From: Candidatus Taylorbacteria bacterium
GTDB lineage: Bacteria; Patescibacteriota; Minisyncoccia; Phycocordibacterales; HO2-43-120
Length of the DNA stretch: 38,090 nt
NCBI GenBank assembly: GCA_039934295.1
Contig: JBDTMN010000001.1
Span: 1-38,090 of the forward strand
Direction: 5' to 3'
The position numbers were made by a program, and so were the translations under genes. This document shows positions 7,035 to 14,280 of the stretch, in pieces. Position 1 is the stretch's first letter. Every line of letters starts with the position of its first letter. Below the pieces are notes generated by a model, which worked only from the letters and a program-made list of their open reading frames with translations, was not told the DNA's origin and did not search any database.

Positions 7035-8165
7035 ATGAAAGACATTGAACGTCCCGCCCCGCTGAAGCCTCTCACAAGAGAGCAACTTCGCGCTCGGCAC
7101 GAAACGGGAAATCGGAATGCCGGTCTGGTGGAAGATGAAGGGATGCGGGCGCTCGAGAGGGCGCTTGATGACATCCAGAAAGAAGCCGGTGAACCCGCAG
7201 TCGAACCCCCAGTAAATCGTCCGATGTTCGGTTCCGATTCGGTGACCCGCTCGGTCTCCTACGAGAACCAGCATTTTGGTTCGGTATCGGTTTCGATTAA
7301 TGACTTTACCATGGGGGAATATTTTCATCCCCTTGGCGATATATTCACGATGGTTGTTCCCCTGCACATTACTGGTCAGCCGAACAAAATCACCTTTTCT
7401 CTTCAACGGGAACTGGCGGATGGAGTCAGGCTGTACTGGGCGCAGAATGGTCCTCCAAAGGATTGCACGGAAGAAGATGTTCCAACGTTTTCGATTCCGA
7501 TTACATGGATGGCGCGTGCTCAGAAGGACATTCCGAGCACGGTTGATAAAGTTGGAAGCGACATTGACCTGGTCTTCATAGATCAGTCTGGCCGCTTCAT
7601 CCTTCTCAACATCAGCCTTGCGTCAATTTTCGGACGCTTCACTCTGACTCTGAACCAGGCCTATGGTGGCCAGGTTGTGAGAACGACGCCGGAAAACGCG
7701 CAAAAATGCAAATTGCAGAGCGTGGTGATAAAGGGGCATGTTGCGTCTGTTGTTCCCCTTTTTGCGGAAGACGCCTACCCTGGTGCAGATTTCTTCCGGT
7801 CATTCAAGTATTTGGCCGGCGGAGTGGTCACGTCGGCCATCGAGATTGGTGCCTCAACCCCGCTTCACAAGTGCGTCATTGCACATTGGGAGCCGGAGGA
7901 GTGGGAGTTACCAACTGAACTTCAGATGGAAGGGGGGTGGCAAGTAGCCACAGTCAAGATGTTTCCTCCAAGCATACGTTACGGTTTCCTCCTGTGTGAG
8001 GACAAGAAGGACTGCTTCGTTCACTTTAAGCAGCTCCATAATCGCAGGGGCAAACCGGTCTATTATTCCTCGTTTCCGCATTTGCGGAAGATGAGCAAAG
8101 TTGCCGTCAAGTTCGAAGAACAACCTGACGGAAAACGGAAAGCCACCGCGGTGCGTGTTCTTTAA
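7035..8165 (+). CDS. Unknown protein with C-terminal cold-shock-like domain
   Basis: 376 aa. Residues 1-70 are charged and probably disordered. Residues about 75-295 are a soluble, beta-rich region I do not recognise (for example FGSVSVSINDFTMGEYF and GRFILLNISLASIFGRF). Residues about 299-376 look like an OB-fold cold-shock domain: W-QVATVKMFPP, then RYGFLLCEDKKDCFVHF, which resembles RNP1 (K-G-F-G-F-I) and RNP2 (V-F-V-H-F), then VAVKFEEQPDGKRKATAVRV. Such domains bind single-stranded RNA or DNA. Unlike most neighbours the gene has a clear ribosome-binding site (AAAAGG, 8 nt before ATG) and a long structured leader. An RNA-binding regulator is a reasonable guess; the main domain's role is unknown. 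Confidence 0.8.
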   Translation: MKDIERPAPLKPLTREQLRARHETGNRNAGLVEDEGMRALERALDDIQKEAGEPAVEPPVNRPMFGSDSVTRSVSYENQHFGSVSVSINDFTMGEYFHPLGDIFTMVVPLHITGQPNKITFSLQRELADGVRLYWAQNGPPKDCTEEDVPTFSIPITWMARAQKDIPSTVDKVGSDIDLVFIDQSGRFILLNISLASIFGRFTLTLNQAYGGQVVRTTPENAQKCKLQSVVIKGHVASVVPLFAEDAYPGADFFRSFKYLAGGVVTSAIEIGASTPLHKCVIAHWEPEEWELPTELQMEGGWQVATVKMFPPSIRYGFLLCEDKKDCFVHFKQLHNRRGKPVYYSSFPHLRKMSKVAVKFEEQPDGKRKATAVRVL

Positions 8166-8200
8166 GTCCAACACTTTCGAGTTGTTGGCAAAATCAAAAG

Positions 8201-8241
8201 GAGCGGAGGGTCATTATTCATGATCCCCGCTCTTTCTTTTT
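8201..8241 (+). terminator. Terminator after the cold-shock-domain gene, overlapping the end of valS
   Basis: GAGCGG-GGGTCAT pairs with ATGATCC-CCGCTC around TATTC, followed by TTTCTTTTT on the plus strand. The last codons and stop of the convergent valS gene lie inside the stem. Confidence 0.75.
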
Positions 8242-10464
8242 ATCTGAGTTAGTAGTAGCGGCCAATGTGGAAGACGAATTATACAACTTTGCGTGTAATT
8301 CCTCTGTCATGAACGGCATGAAAGGATGTAAGAGAGATAAATATTGTGCGTACACATGCCTCAAAACGGAAAGGGAAGTTCTATGATTGTCTGATTGCGT
8401 TTCTATATCGTGCATGTAATTTTCCAAGCTTACAATAAAATCACACAATTTTTCCTGAGCTATTGCGAACGAAAACCTATCGAGAGAGAAGCTTACGGAA
8501 GAACTAAGTTTATGAAGAGCCTCCGCAATTCTCTTGTCATTTGAAGAAAATTGCAGAGAGTTGGAAAAAGCGAATGCATACTCTTCGGCCAATGAAACAG
8601 ATTTTCCTATGCTCCATAGTTTTTGTGAAAATTTCTGATAAAAAAGCAATCGTTCCTCTTCAAAAATAAAATCTTCTTGCAGGTGTGTATATGAAATAAG
8701 AGCCATGCGAGTGACATCTGCTCCAAATTTTTCTAAATAGTATTCAGGATCGACGGCGTTTCCCAAGCTTTTACTCATTTTTTGACCGTCTGAGCCCTTT
8801 ATGAGACGGTGCAAATATACGGTTTTATAGGGCAATTGATCAGTCAGGTAGTAACTTAAAAGAATTTGTCTTGCGATTAATAGTCTAAGTAAGTCATCAC
8901 CAGGAACGCACGAGTCACTCGGGTAAAAGTAAGAAAAATCAGGAGAGAAGTTATCGAAAACGATTGTACCCCACTGTCCGGAAGAAAACCACGTATCAAA
9001 CGTATCTGTTTCCGGTAAATAAGATTTATTTTTCTCTTTTTCCAATACCCACGGTTCACCTTCAGAAGCATAAATTCTTTCTAAACCATCACATATTTCT
9101 CCTAGAGAAATACCGGTTTCTAAGAATGTTTTTAAATTGCCATAATGTTGCTTTCTGGCTCTATCAACAAACCAAATCATAAACTTTGATGGATCGGAAA
9201 TATCATACCAGACAGGAATTTTAATACCCCATACATTTTGTCGCGCTATTGGCCAGTCATGCATTTTGTTTATCCACCCAGTCAATGCTTTCTCTCTCCA
9301 TTTCGGAAAAACAGTAAGTCCACTTTTTCTCATTGCTTCAAGAGCAGGTTTTTTTAATGACTTTTTCTCATCATCAAGCTTCAAAAACCATGTAAGCATA
9401 ATCATACTTTCAACTGTATGTCCGCGTTTACAAAGAAAAACAGAATCCGTGTACGATTTATCTATCTTTTCGATTACTCCTAGTTCCTTCAAGAATAAAA
9501 TTTCTTTGTTGCGCGCTTCAACGGGCTTCATACCTGGATTCCGTTCAATCATATTGCCATTCCAATCCAACAAATTTCGCGATGGAATAGAATTACGCAA
9601 AGTATACCCGTAGTCATAATTATTATATGAAGGAGAAAAAGGAAAAAGATAAGGGTCGCATGTCAATGGGTCAAATTTTCTTTTACTTTCAATTACTTCG
9701 ACCGTATGTCCTGAAATTGGATTTTTCAATATTTTTCCAATATGATGTGCAAACCTATTATCCGCTGGATGGATTAATACATGTGTAGTGGCAAAAAGAA
9801 ATTCAGGACGTGTAGTTGCTAATGCGAGATGTTCTTCACTATTTTCGACTTTAAACTTAATGAAATAAAGAGAGGTATTTTCCTTTTTCTCATTAAGCTC
9901 AATATCTGCCAAAACTGTTCCGCACTGGGAACAATAATTAACCATATACGGTCGTCGATAAATAAGATTATCAGCAATCATTTTTCTGAATGTTTCCCGG
10001 ACTGATTTTAGTGATCGTTCGTCCATCGTAAAGCGAAACCGTGACCAGTCTACACTCGCTCCCAAAGCTTTTGTCTGCTTTTTTATTAACTCATTATTAT
10101 GTTCTACAAAGTGCTGTATTTCTGTAAAAAGTTCACTTTTAATGTAATCAAATCTGTTTTTACCTTTTTTTTCCAATTCTCGTTCAAATGTAACTTGAGT
10201 CTCATATCCGCCATGGTCTGTACCAGGGATCCATAGGGTAGTATCACCTTTAGCTCGGTGATAACGGGCCAAGATATCTTGAAGAGCAATCATGAGGATG
10301 TTTCCAACATGCATACCACCGCTTGCGTTTGGAGGGTCAAGAAATAGTGAGAATGGTTTTTTTGATGGGTCAATTTTGGGGGTGAAGTAGTTGCCATCCT
10401 CCCACATTTTGGAAATGCGGGGCTCGACTTCTTTGTGAATGTAGTGTTTGGGTAGAGAGCCCAT
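8218..10464 (-). CDS. valS: Valine--tRNA ligase, short divergent form
   Basis: 748 aa. Class I synthetase: PPNASGGMHVGN near residue 44 occupies the HIGH position, WIPGTDHGGYETQ corresponds to the ValRS signature GTDHAGIATQ, an editing (CP1) region with ATTRPEFLFATTHVLIHP follows, then DTFDTWFSSGQW, and KMSKS lies in GQKMSKSLGNAVDP. The anticodon-binding domain closes with HPFMPFMTEELH. Two deviations: the HIGH motif reads HVGN, and the protein stops right after the anticodon domain, so the usual C-terminal coiled-coil arm of bacterial ValRS (about 880 aa) is missing. The gene looks more AT-rich than its neighbours. TATACT lies 10 nt before the ATG. Confidence 0.9.
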   Translation of the reverse strand: MGSLPKHYIHKEVEPRISKMWEDGNYFTPKIDPSKKPFSLFLDPPNASGGMHVGNILMIALQDILARYHRAKGDTTLWIPGTDHGGYETQVTFERELEKKGKNRFDYIKSELFTEIQHFVEHNNELIKKQTKALGASVDWSRFRFTMDERSLKSVRETFRKMIADNLIYRRPYMVNYCSQCGTVLADIELNEKKENTSLYFIKFKVENSEEHLALATTRPEFLFATTHVLIHPADNRFAHHIGKILKNPISGHTVEVIESKRKFDPLTCDPYLFPFSPSYNNYDYGYTLRNSIPSRNLLDWNGNMIERNPGMKPVEARNKEILFLKELGVIEKIDKSYTDSVFLCKRGHTVESMIMLTWFLKLDDEKKSLKKPALEAMRKSGLTVFPKWREKALTGWINKMHDWPIARQNVWGIKIPVWYDISDPSKFMIWFVDRARKQHYGNLKTFLETGISLGEICDGLERIYASEGEPWVLEKEKNKSYLPETDTFDTWFSSGQWGTIVFDNFSPDFSYFYPSDSCVPGDDLLRLLIARQILLSYYLTDQLPYKTVYLHRLIKGSDGQKMSKSLGNAVDPEYYLEKFGADVTRMALISYTHLQEDFIFEEERLLFYQKFSQKLWSIGKSVSLAEEYAFAFSNSLQFSSNDKRIAEALHKLSSSVSFSLDRFSFAIAQEKLCDFIVSLENYMHDIETQSDNHRTSLSVLRHVYAQYLSLLHPFMPFMTEELHAKLYNSSSTLAATTNSDKKKERGS

Positions 10465-10482
10465 TTTGGTAATAAGTATACA

Positions 10483-11382
10483 TCATCTCCCCGTAATCAG
10501 GCACGCGACTGTGCCGTCGAATGTCCAGCCGTTTTTGAGAGATTTTTGGAGGCCGGCGACGGCGAGGGCGGAGTTGGGAGAAAGGACAATGCCCGTTGAT
10601 TGTAATGCGGTCGATTGGGCATCCAAAATTTCCTGGTCTGTCGCAATCCAGCCGAATCCGCCGGATTTTTTTATTATTTCCACGACTTTGTCTTTTCGGT
10701 ACGCAGTTTTGTCTACAATGGCATCGGCAATCGAGCTCGTCTCATTTTTTTCATCAAGGTCGGGCCTTGATATGGGGGGATTGCCAAAGACTTCGGCGAT
10801 TGGGTGGCAGAAACTGGTTTGCGCAATATGGATTTGGATTTTGAAATTGAGCTTTGAGAATGTCTCTCCGAGAGCTTGGGCTGTTGTGCCGGAAGAAGTG
10901 GGAATGAAAACTGCCTGCAAGTTGGGGATTTCGGAAAGTTCGCGAGCGAGCTCTTCGTATCCCGCGAGCGCGCTGTCATCTTTTGATTGACGTAAACTTA
11001 TTACCTTGGGATTTTTAAGAACGCCAAAAAGTTTTTGAAGCGGTCGCTCGACTTTTTGAATTGTGATATTGGGGTCGGTGATTTTTAGAAGCGAGTCGAG
11101 TTTTTCTTTGTTAATGTTTCTGCCCACAAAAATATCGAGTTTGATTTTGTTCTTATTTTTCAGATTATATTCCCGAACATAAAGCCCTGCCGCATATGCC
11201 GCATTTCCTGAAGAAGAAATAGCAAAATGCTGTGTGCCTTTCGCGAGATACTGCTCAATCATTTTCGGGATTGAACGGCCCTTGTGCGAGCCATATGGAT
11301 GAAGGTCCTCACGTTTGAAATAGAGCGCTGATATGCCCAGTGCTTTTGCAAGGGCGGGGTATTGTTCGTGAGGTGTCAACAT
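10483..11382 (-). CDS. Pyridoxal-phosphate-dependent enzyme, threonine synthase/fold-type II family
   Basis: 299 aa. Near the N-terminus YFKREDLHPYGSHKGRS gives the expected Schiff-base lysine in the S-H-K-G pattern of threonine synthase and related beta-family enzymes. AISSSGNAAYAAGLY is the substrate-binding S-S-G-N-A motif, and FIPTSSGTTAQAL is the phosphate-binding Gly/Ser/Thr loop. NSALAVAGL near the C-terminus is typical. It is shorter than true threonine synthase (about 350-430 aa), so the substrate is open. The gene is divergent from a 54-aa zinc ribbon. TACAAT lies 6 nt before the ATG, so the transcript is probably leaderless. Confidence 0.85.
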   Translation of the reverse strand: MLTPHEQYPALAKALGISALYFKREDLHPYGSHKGRSIPKMIEQYLAKGTQHFAISSSGNAAYAAGLYVREYNLKNKNKIKLDIFVGRNINKEKLDSLLKITDPNITIQKVERPLQKLFGVLKNPKVISLRQSKDDSALAGYEELARELSEIPNLQAVFIPTSSGTTAQALGETFSKLNFKIQIHIAQTSFCHPIAEVFGNPPISRPDLDEKNETSSIADAIVDKTAYRKDKVVEIIKKSGGFGWIATDQEILDAQSTALQSTGIVLSPNSALAVAGLQKSLKNGWTFDGTVACLITGR

Positions 11383-11394
11383 TCTTGTATTGTA

Positions 11395-11537
11395 GACTAG
11401 CTTTTAGCTTTTAGCTATTATGCGTTTGCTTGGAAAAATATTTGCCTAAAGTGAATTTTCGAGTAAAATTAGCCTATTATCTAACAAAACAGTTGTTTCT
11501 TTTAGCTAGAAGCTAGAAGCCAACAGCTAACAGCTTC
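11395..11537. repeat. Inverted word repeat (TAGCTTTTAGC / AGCTAGAAGCTA)
   Basis: TTAGC-type words on the left (11395-11418) are answered by AGCTA-type words on the right (11500-11537). The right half ends just before the ATG of the zinc-ribbon gene, and the left half abuts the promoter of the divergent PLP enzyme. The stem is AT-rich and imperfect, unlike a classical terminator. Confidence 0.7.
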
Positions 11538-11539
11538 TT

Positions 11540-11704
11540 ATGCTACTAATTTGTCCAGAATGTAAAAATGAAGTTGATCCCGTTCTCTATGCAAATGTCG
11601 CCGAGGGAACGATAGTCGAATGCAACCATTGCGGTATTTCGCTTATGGTGAGCAAGATACAAGACGGAAATATTGAAACGACTATTGTTGACGAAGGGAA
11701 ATGA
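11540..11704 (+). CDS. 54-aa zinc-ribbon protein, LysW-like
   Basis: The protein begins MLLICPECKNEVDPVLYANV and continues with GTIVECNHCGISLMV, giving C-x2-C ... C-x2-C, a single zinc ribbon with the spacing and V-E-C pattern of LysW-type small proteins. True LysW (amino-group carrier for lysine/arginine biosynthesis) ends in E-D-W-G-E, with the terminal Glu as attachment site; this one ends in VDEGK and no lysine-pathway genes are near, so the carrier role is not supported. Its function is unknown. It is divergent from the PLP enzyme across an inverted word repeat. Confidence 0.75.
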   Translation: MLLICPECKNEVDPVLYANVAEGTIVECNHCGISLMVSKIQDGNIETTIVDEGK

Positions 11705-11705
11705 G

Positions 11706-11922
11706 GAACATGTAACATGTAACTTGTAACTCGCAGCATGTGAACAGATTTTTCTGACGTTACATGTTACATGTTGCGTGTTATATGATATTTCGGCTTA
11801 TCTATTTTCAAATTATTTCCCGCAATGCTCTCAAAAAGAGATAGCTCGCTCAGACGTCTAAGAGAGCTTCTTCTTTTCTCTTACGTTACATGTTGCGTGT
11901 TATATGATATTTCGTCTTATCT
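11706..11922. repeat. TAACATG word repeat with a 38-bp direct repeat that includes the alr 3' end
   Basis: AACATGTAAC words (11708-11730) are answered by GTTACATGTT words (11758-11776). A 38-bp segment (11766-11803) recurs at 11885-11922 with one mismatch. The second copy holds the last codons and stop of alr, so the alr tail has been duplicated about 119 bp downstream of itself. Confidence 0.8.
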
Positions 11923-13042
11923 GACTCGGAATGTGAGCTAAAATGTCGTAAGGAGTAGTATCGCAGATTTTGGCGATATTCTCGAGAGAATTTCTTTCTT
12001 TCGGATTGTTGCTTATTACAGTCACCTCATCTCCGATTTGAGGATTTTTTACATTTGTCACATCAACTGAAGTAATGTTCAGACTGACTCGTCCAACAAT
12101 GGGGCAGAAAATGTTTTTTATCTCCACGAATCCTTTATTGGAAAGTCTACGGTCTAATCCTTCGTAGTAGCCCAAAGGAAGCGTTGCGATAACCATTTTG
12201 TCTTTTGCCTCGAATGTCCCGTTATATCCAATCTTATCTCCTCTTTCATACATCTTGACTCCGGAAATAATGGATTTCATTTGAAGCGCCGGCAACAAAA
12301 CCAATTCCGCATCCCGCTTTACATTTAATCGGATTCCGTAGAGGCCGATGCCCACACGGGCCACATTGGCATTAACGAGATTTTCATAAAAGTATCCGGA
12401 GGTGTTCGAAATATGAAAAAAAGTGAGATTCGGAAAAACCGTTTTAGCTTTGAGAACTACTTCATTCCACCTTTGGATTTGATCCTTAGTGTATATTTCG
12501 TTCAGATTGTCCGCGTCGGCGAAATGAGACGCGATTCCCACAAGAAGAAAATTCGGATTATTTTTTATGAGTTCCGCTGACATTTCTAGCTCGTCTATCC
12601 GTATGCCCTGTCTGCCCATGCCCGTATCAATTTTAAGATGAAAAACCGTCGGGGAGGTGATGCTTCTCGATAAAGCTTTGAGCTGTTCAAGGCTTGTGAT
12701 AGTGAAGGACACTTTTTTGAGCCGATTCTTGGCGATGTGCTCGGTACGGGTAAAACCGATGACGAGAATGGGAGTTTTGATTCTTTCGTTACGAAGTATG
12801 AGAGCTTCATGGAATGAATCAACGACAAAAAAGGGGAGACCAACAGGGTCGAGGATTTTCGCCACTCCCACGAGGCCGTGCCCGTATGCGTTGCTTTTTA
12901 GCACTGGAGCGACGGCGCTTTTTTTGAAAAGGGATTGGAAATATCTCAAATTGGAGAGGATGTTTTCTTTGGAAATAGTGACTTCAATAAGGGGGTCGTA
13001 TTGAAACCGGTGATTACGTATGTATCGGAGGATTGTTCTCAT
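11900..13042 (-). CDS. alr: Alanine racemase
   Basis: 380 aa from the ATG at 13042; an in-frame extension to 13180 exists but its translation (Cys/His-rich, no family match) looks spurious. VAPVLKSNAYGHGLVGVA carries the PLP-binding lysine in the K-x-N-A-Y-G-H-G motif. HLKIDTGMGRQGI and ARVGIGLYGI are further signatures, and YNGTFEAKDKMVIATLPLGYYEGL contains the region of the catalytic tyrosine of the C-terminal beta domain. The enzyme interconverts L- and D-alanine for peptidoglycan. ddl, which joins two D-Ala residues, lies 5 kb away. The last codons fall in a 38-bp sequence duplicated downstream. Confidence 0.9.
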   Translation of the reverse strand: MRTILRYIRNHRFQYDPLIEVTISKENILSNLRYFQSLFKKSAVAPVLKSNAYGHGLVGVAKILDPVGLPFFVVDSFHEALILRNERIKTPILVIGFTRTEHIAKNRLKKVSFTITSLEQLKALSRSITSPTVFHLKIDTGMGRQGIRIDELEMSAELIKNNPNFLLVGIASHFADADNLNEIYTKDQIQRWNEVVLKAKTVFPNLTFFHISNTSGYFYENLVNANVARVGIGLYGIRLNVKRDAELVLLPALQMKSIISGVKMYERGDKIGYNGTFEAKDKMVIATLPLGYYEGLDRRLSNKGFVEIKNIFCPIVGRVSLNITSVDVTNVKNPQIGDEVTVISNNPKERNSLENIAKICDTTPYDILAHIPSQIRRNII

Positions 13043-13197
13043 AAGAGTGATCTTTATGACCCAATGGTAACAATAGTGATGTCTCAATTCAACTATCTGA
13101 GTTTGTCCAATTGTTCTCAATTCTTTTTCCATCATTTCGGAGCGCAGTGGATTTTCAGAGGATTTACAGATACAATTCAAGTTCGGTATATACCTTA

Positions 13198-13216
13198 TTC
13201 GTGCGAATGGTGGAAT
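13198..13216 (+). repeat. Left copy of a 19-bp inverted repeat flanking the ArsR-like gene
   Basis: TTCGTGCGAATGGTGGAAT. Its inverse occurs at 13618-13636 with one mismatch, on the other side of the regulator gene. It contains an inner TTCG-TG-CGAA symmetry. Confidence 0.75.
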
Positions 13217-13288
13217 ATGGTAGGATAGTGCTATAATGAGAACGTAGAACGCAGAACGTAGAGAACGTAATTTTATATAATTATAAAG

Positions 13289-13585
13289 ATGATAATTACC
13301 TATAAAAAAATGGATAAAGAAAATTTTAAAAAATCGGAACGAATTCTAAAGGCCGTCGCAAATCGAAGGCGGTTGGCGATGTTAGCTTATTTGAAAAAAG
13401 AAAAAGAGGGTTCTGTTGGAAAGATAGCTTACTCAATCAAGCTGTCAATCAGGGCTACATCGAAACACTTGGGGGTTCTCTCTGCTGTTGATCTTGTAGA
13501 TAAAGAGCAACGAAGCACGGAAGTCTGGTATCGATTGCAATCGCCCCAAAACAAAGTTATTGAGTGCCTATTGTCAACATTATGA
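13289..13585 (+). CDS. ArsR-like winged-helix regulator
   Basis: 98 aa. SERILKAVANRRRLAMLAYL and the following GSVGKIAYSIKLSIRATSKHLGVLSAVDLVDKE form an ArsR-family winged helix (the R-L-A-M-L-x-Y-L helix and the S-x-R-A-T-S-K-H-L recognition helix); EQRSTEVWYRL is the wing. No metal-binding cysteines are present, so the signal is not classical metal sensing. ATG 13289 lies 7 nt after TATAAT (13276-13281), which suggests a leaderless message; an internal ATG at 13310 is the alternative. A 19-bp inverted repeat flanks the gene. A GAACGTA word repeat precedes it (about 13239-13270). Confidence 0.8.
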   Translation: MIITYKKMDKENFKKSERILKAVANRRRLAMLAYLKKEKEGSVGKIAYSIKLSIRATSKHLGVLSAVDLVDKEQRSTEVWYRLQSPQNKVIECLLSTL

Positions 13586-13617
13586 ACAAAGTAATTTGAT
13601 AAATTTCAGGCCGATAC

Positions 13618-13636
13618 ATTCTACCATTCGCACGAA
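13618..13636 (-). repeat. Right copy of the 19-bp inverted repeat flanking the ArsR-like gene
   Basis: ATTCTACCATTCGCACGAA, the inverse of 13198-13216 with a single mismatch. It may be an operator pair or the ends of a small transferred segment. Confidence 0.75.
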
Positions 13637-13714
13637 AGGTGGAATAAGGCAAAAGCATGTTTAATATGTGGCGATTGGGGCATCTAAATAAACAAGCTAT
13701 CGGAATCGGCAAGA

Positions 13715-13743
13715 TTGTGTTATTGGAGAATATAAGCTATAGT
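13715..13743 (+). promoter_or_regulatory. Candidate promoter of rpmG
   Basis: TTGTGT (13715-13720), 17-bp spacer, TATAGT (13738-13743), about 63 bp before the rpmG start. Apart from this promoter and the repeat copy at 13618-13636, the stretch 13586-13806 shows no gene. Confidence 0.5.
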
Positions 13744-13806
13744 GTCAAAACAAAATTATTGGAAATGGGGTAAAAAAAGGGAACTCCGTATATAAGAAAA
13801 TCATTC

Positions 13807-13965
13807 ATGTCGCAAGAACGCTTAATAAAACTAGTCTGCAAAATCTGCAAAAGCACTAACTACTGGAGCAGTAAAAACAAGAAGCTCGTCACGAGAAAAA
13901 TCGAGCTTAAAAAGTATTGTAATACGTGCCGAAAGAGGACGGAGCATAAGGAAGGGAAAAAATAG
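13807..13965 (+). CDS. rpmG: Ribosomal protein bL33
   Basis: 52 aa. The protein contains KLVCKICKSTNYWSSKNKK and then KLELKKYC-like KIELKKYCNTCRKRTEHKE. The two C-x2-C pairs are zinc-ribbon ligands of the C+ form of bL33, and N-Y-(x)4-N-K and Y-C-x2-C-x-K-x-T-x-H-K-E are family hallmarks. bL33 sits near the E site of the large ribosomal subunit. A word-repeat inverted structure follows the stop codon and precedes tRNA-Trp, so the two translation genes are adjacent. Confidence 0.93.
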   Translation: MSQERLIKLVCKICKSTNYWSSKNKKLVTRKIELKKYCNTCRKRTEHKEGKK

Positions 13966-14070
13966 CTGTTAGCTATTAGCTGTCAGGTGTTAGCTTGAAG
14001 AGTTGTTTAATGAAGGGTGCATCAACACCTTTTCTTATTCAGCTTTTTCCTATAAGCTTGTAGCTATAAA
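13964..14070. repeat. Inverted TAGCTATTAGC word repeat between rpmG and tRNA-Trp
   Basis: TAGCTGTTAGCTATTAGC words at the left and AAGCTTGTAGCTATA words at the right pair imperfectly. Inside, GGGTG-CATCAA-CACC followed by TTTTC may act as a weak terminator for rpmG. Confidence 0.6.
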
Positions 14071-14080
14071 CTGATTCAAT

Positions 14081-14151
14081 GGGCCTATAGTTTAGCGGTA
14101 AAATTTTCGTCTCCAAAACGAAAGTCCCAGGTTCAATTCCTGGTGGGCCCG
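14081..14151 (+). tRNA. tRNA-Trp (anticodon CCA)
   Basis: Acceptor GGGCCTA/TGGGCCC, anticodon stem TTCGT/ACGAA with loop CTCCAAA giving CCA, T-arm CCAGG-TTCAATT-CCTGG, discriminator G as expected for tRNA-Trp. The D-loop is short. CCA is not encoded. A 64-bp tandem repeat starts right after the gene. Confidence 0.93.
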
Positions 14152-14152
14152 C

Positions 14153-14280
14153 CTTCGCCTCGCTGAAGCTCGGCTACGGCGTGGCAAAGCCCGCACGAAG
14201 AAGAGCGAAAGCTGGGCTTCGCCTCGCTGAAGCTCGGCTTCGGCGTGGCAAAGCCCGCACGAAGAAGAGCGAAAGCGGGG
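14153..14280 (+). repeat. Two tandem copies of a 64-bp unit at the 3' side of tRNA-Trp
   Basis: Unit 1 (14153-14216) and unit 2 (14217-14280) start CTTCGCCTCGCTGAAGCTCG and are nearly identical (few changes). The unit is GC-richer than its surroundings and holds short inverted repeats (CGCC/GGCG; AGCCC/GGGCT). It directly follows the tRNA 3' end and precedes a GIY-YIG reading frame. Confidence 0.88.

Noticed and set aside
13043-13180. N-terminal extension of alanine racemase by 46 residues
   Set aside because: The extension has no family match, and the racemase fold is complete from the ATG at 13042.
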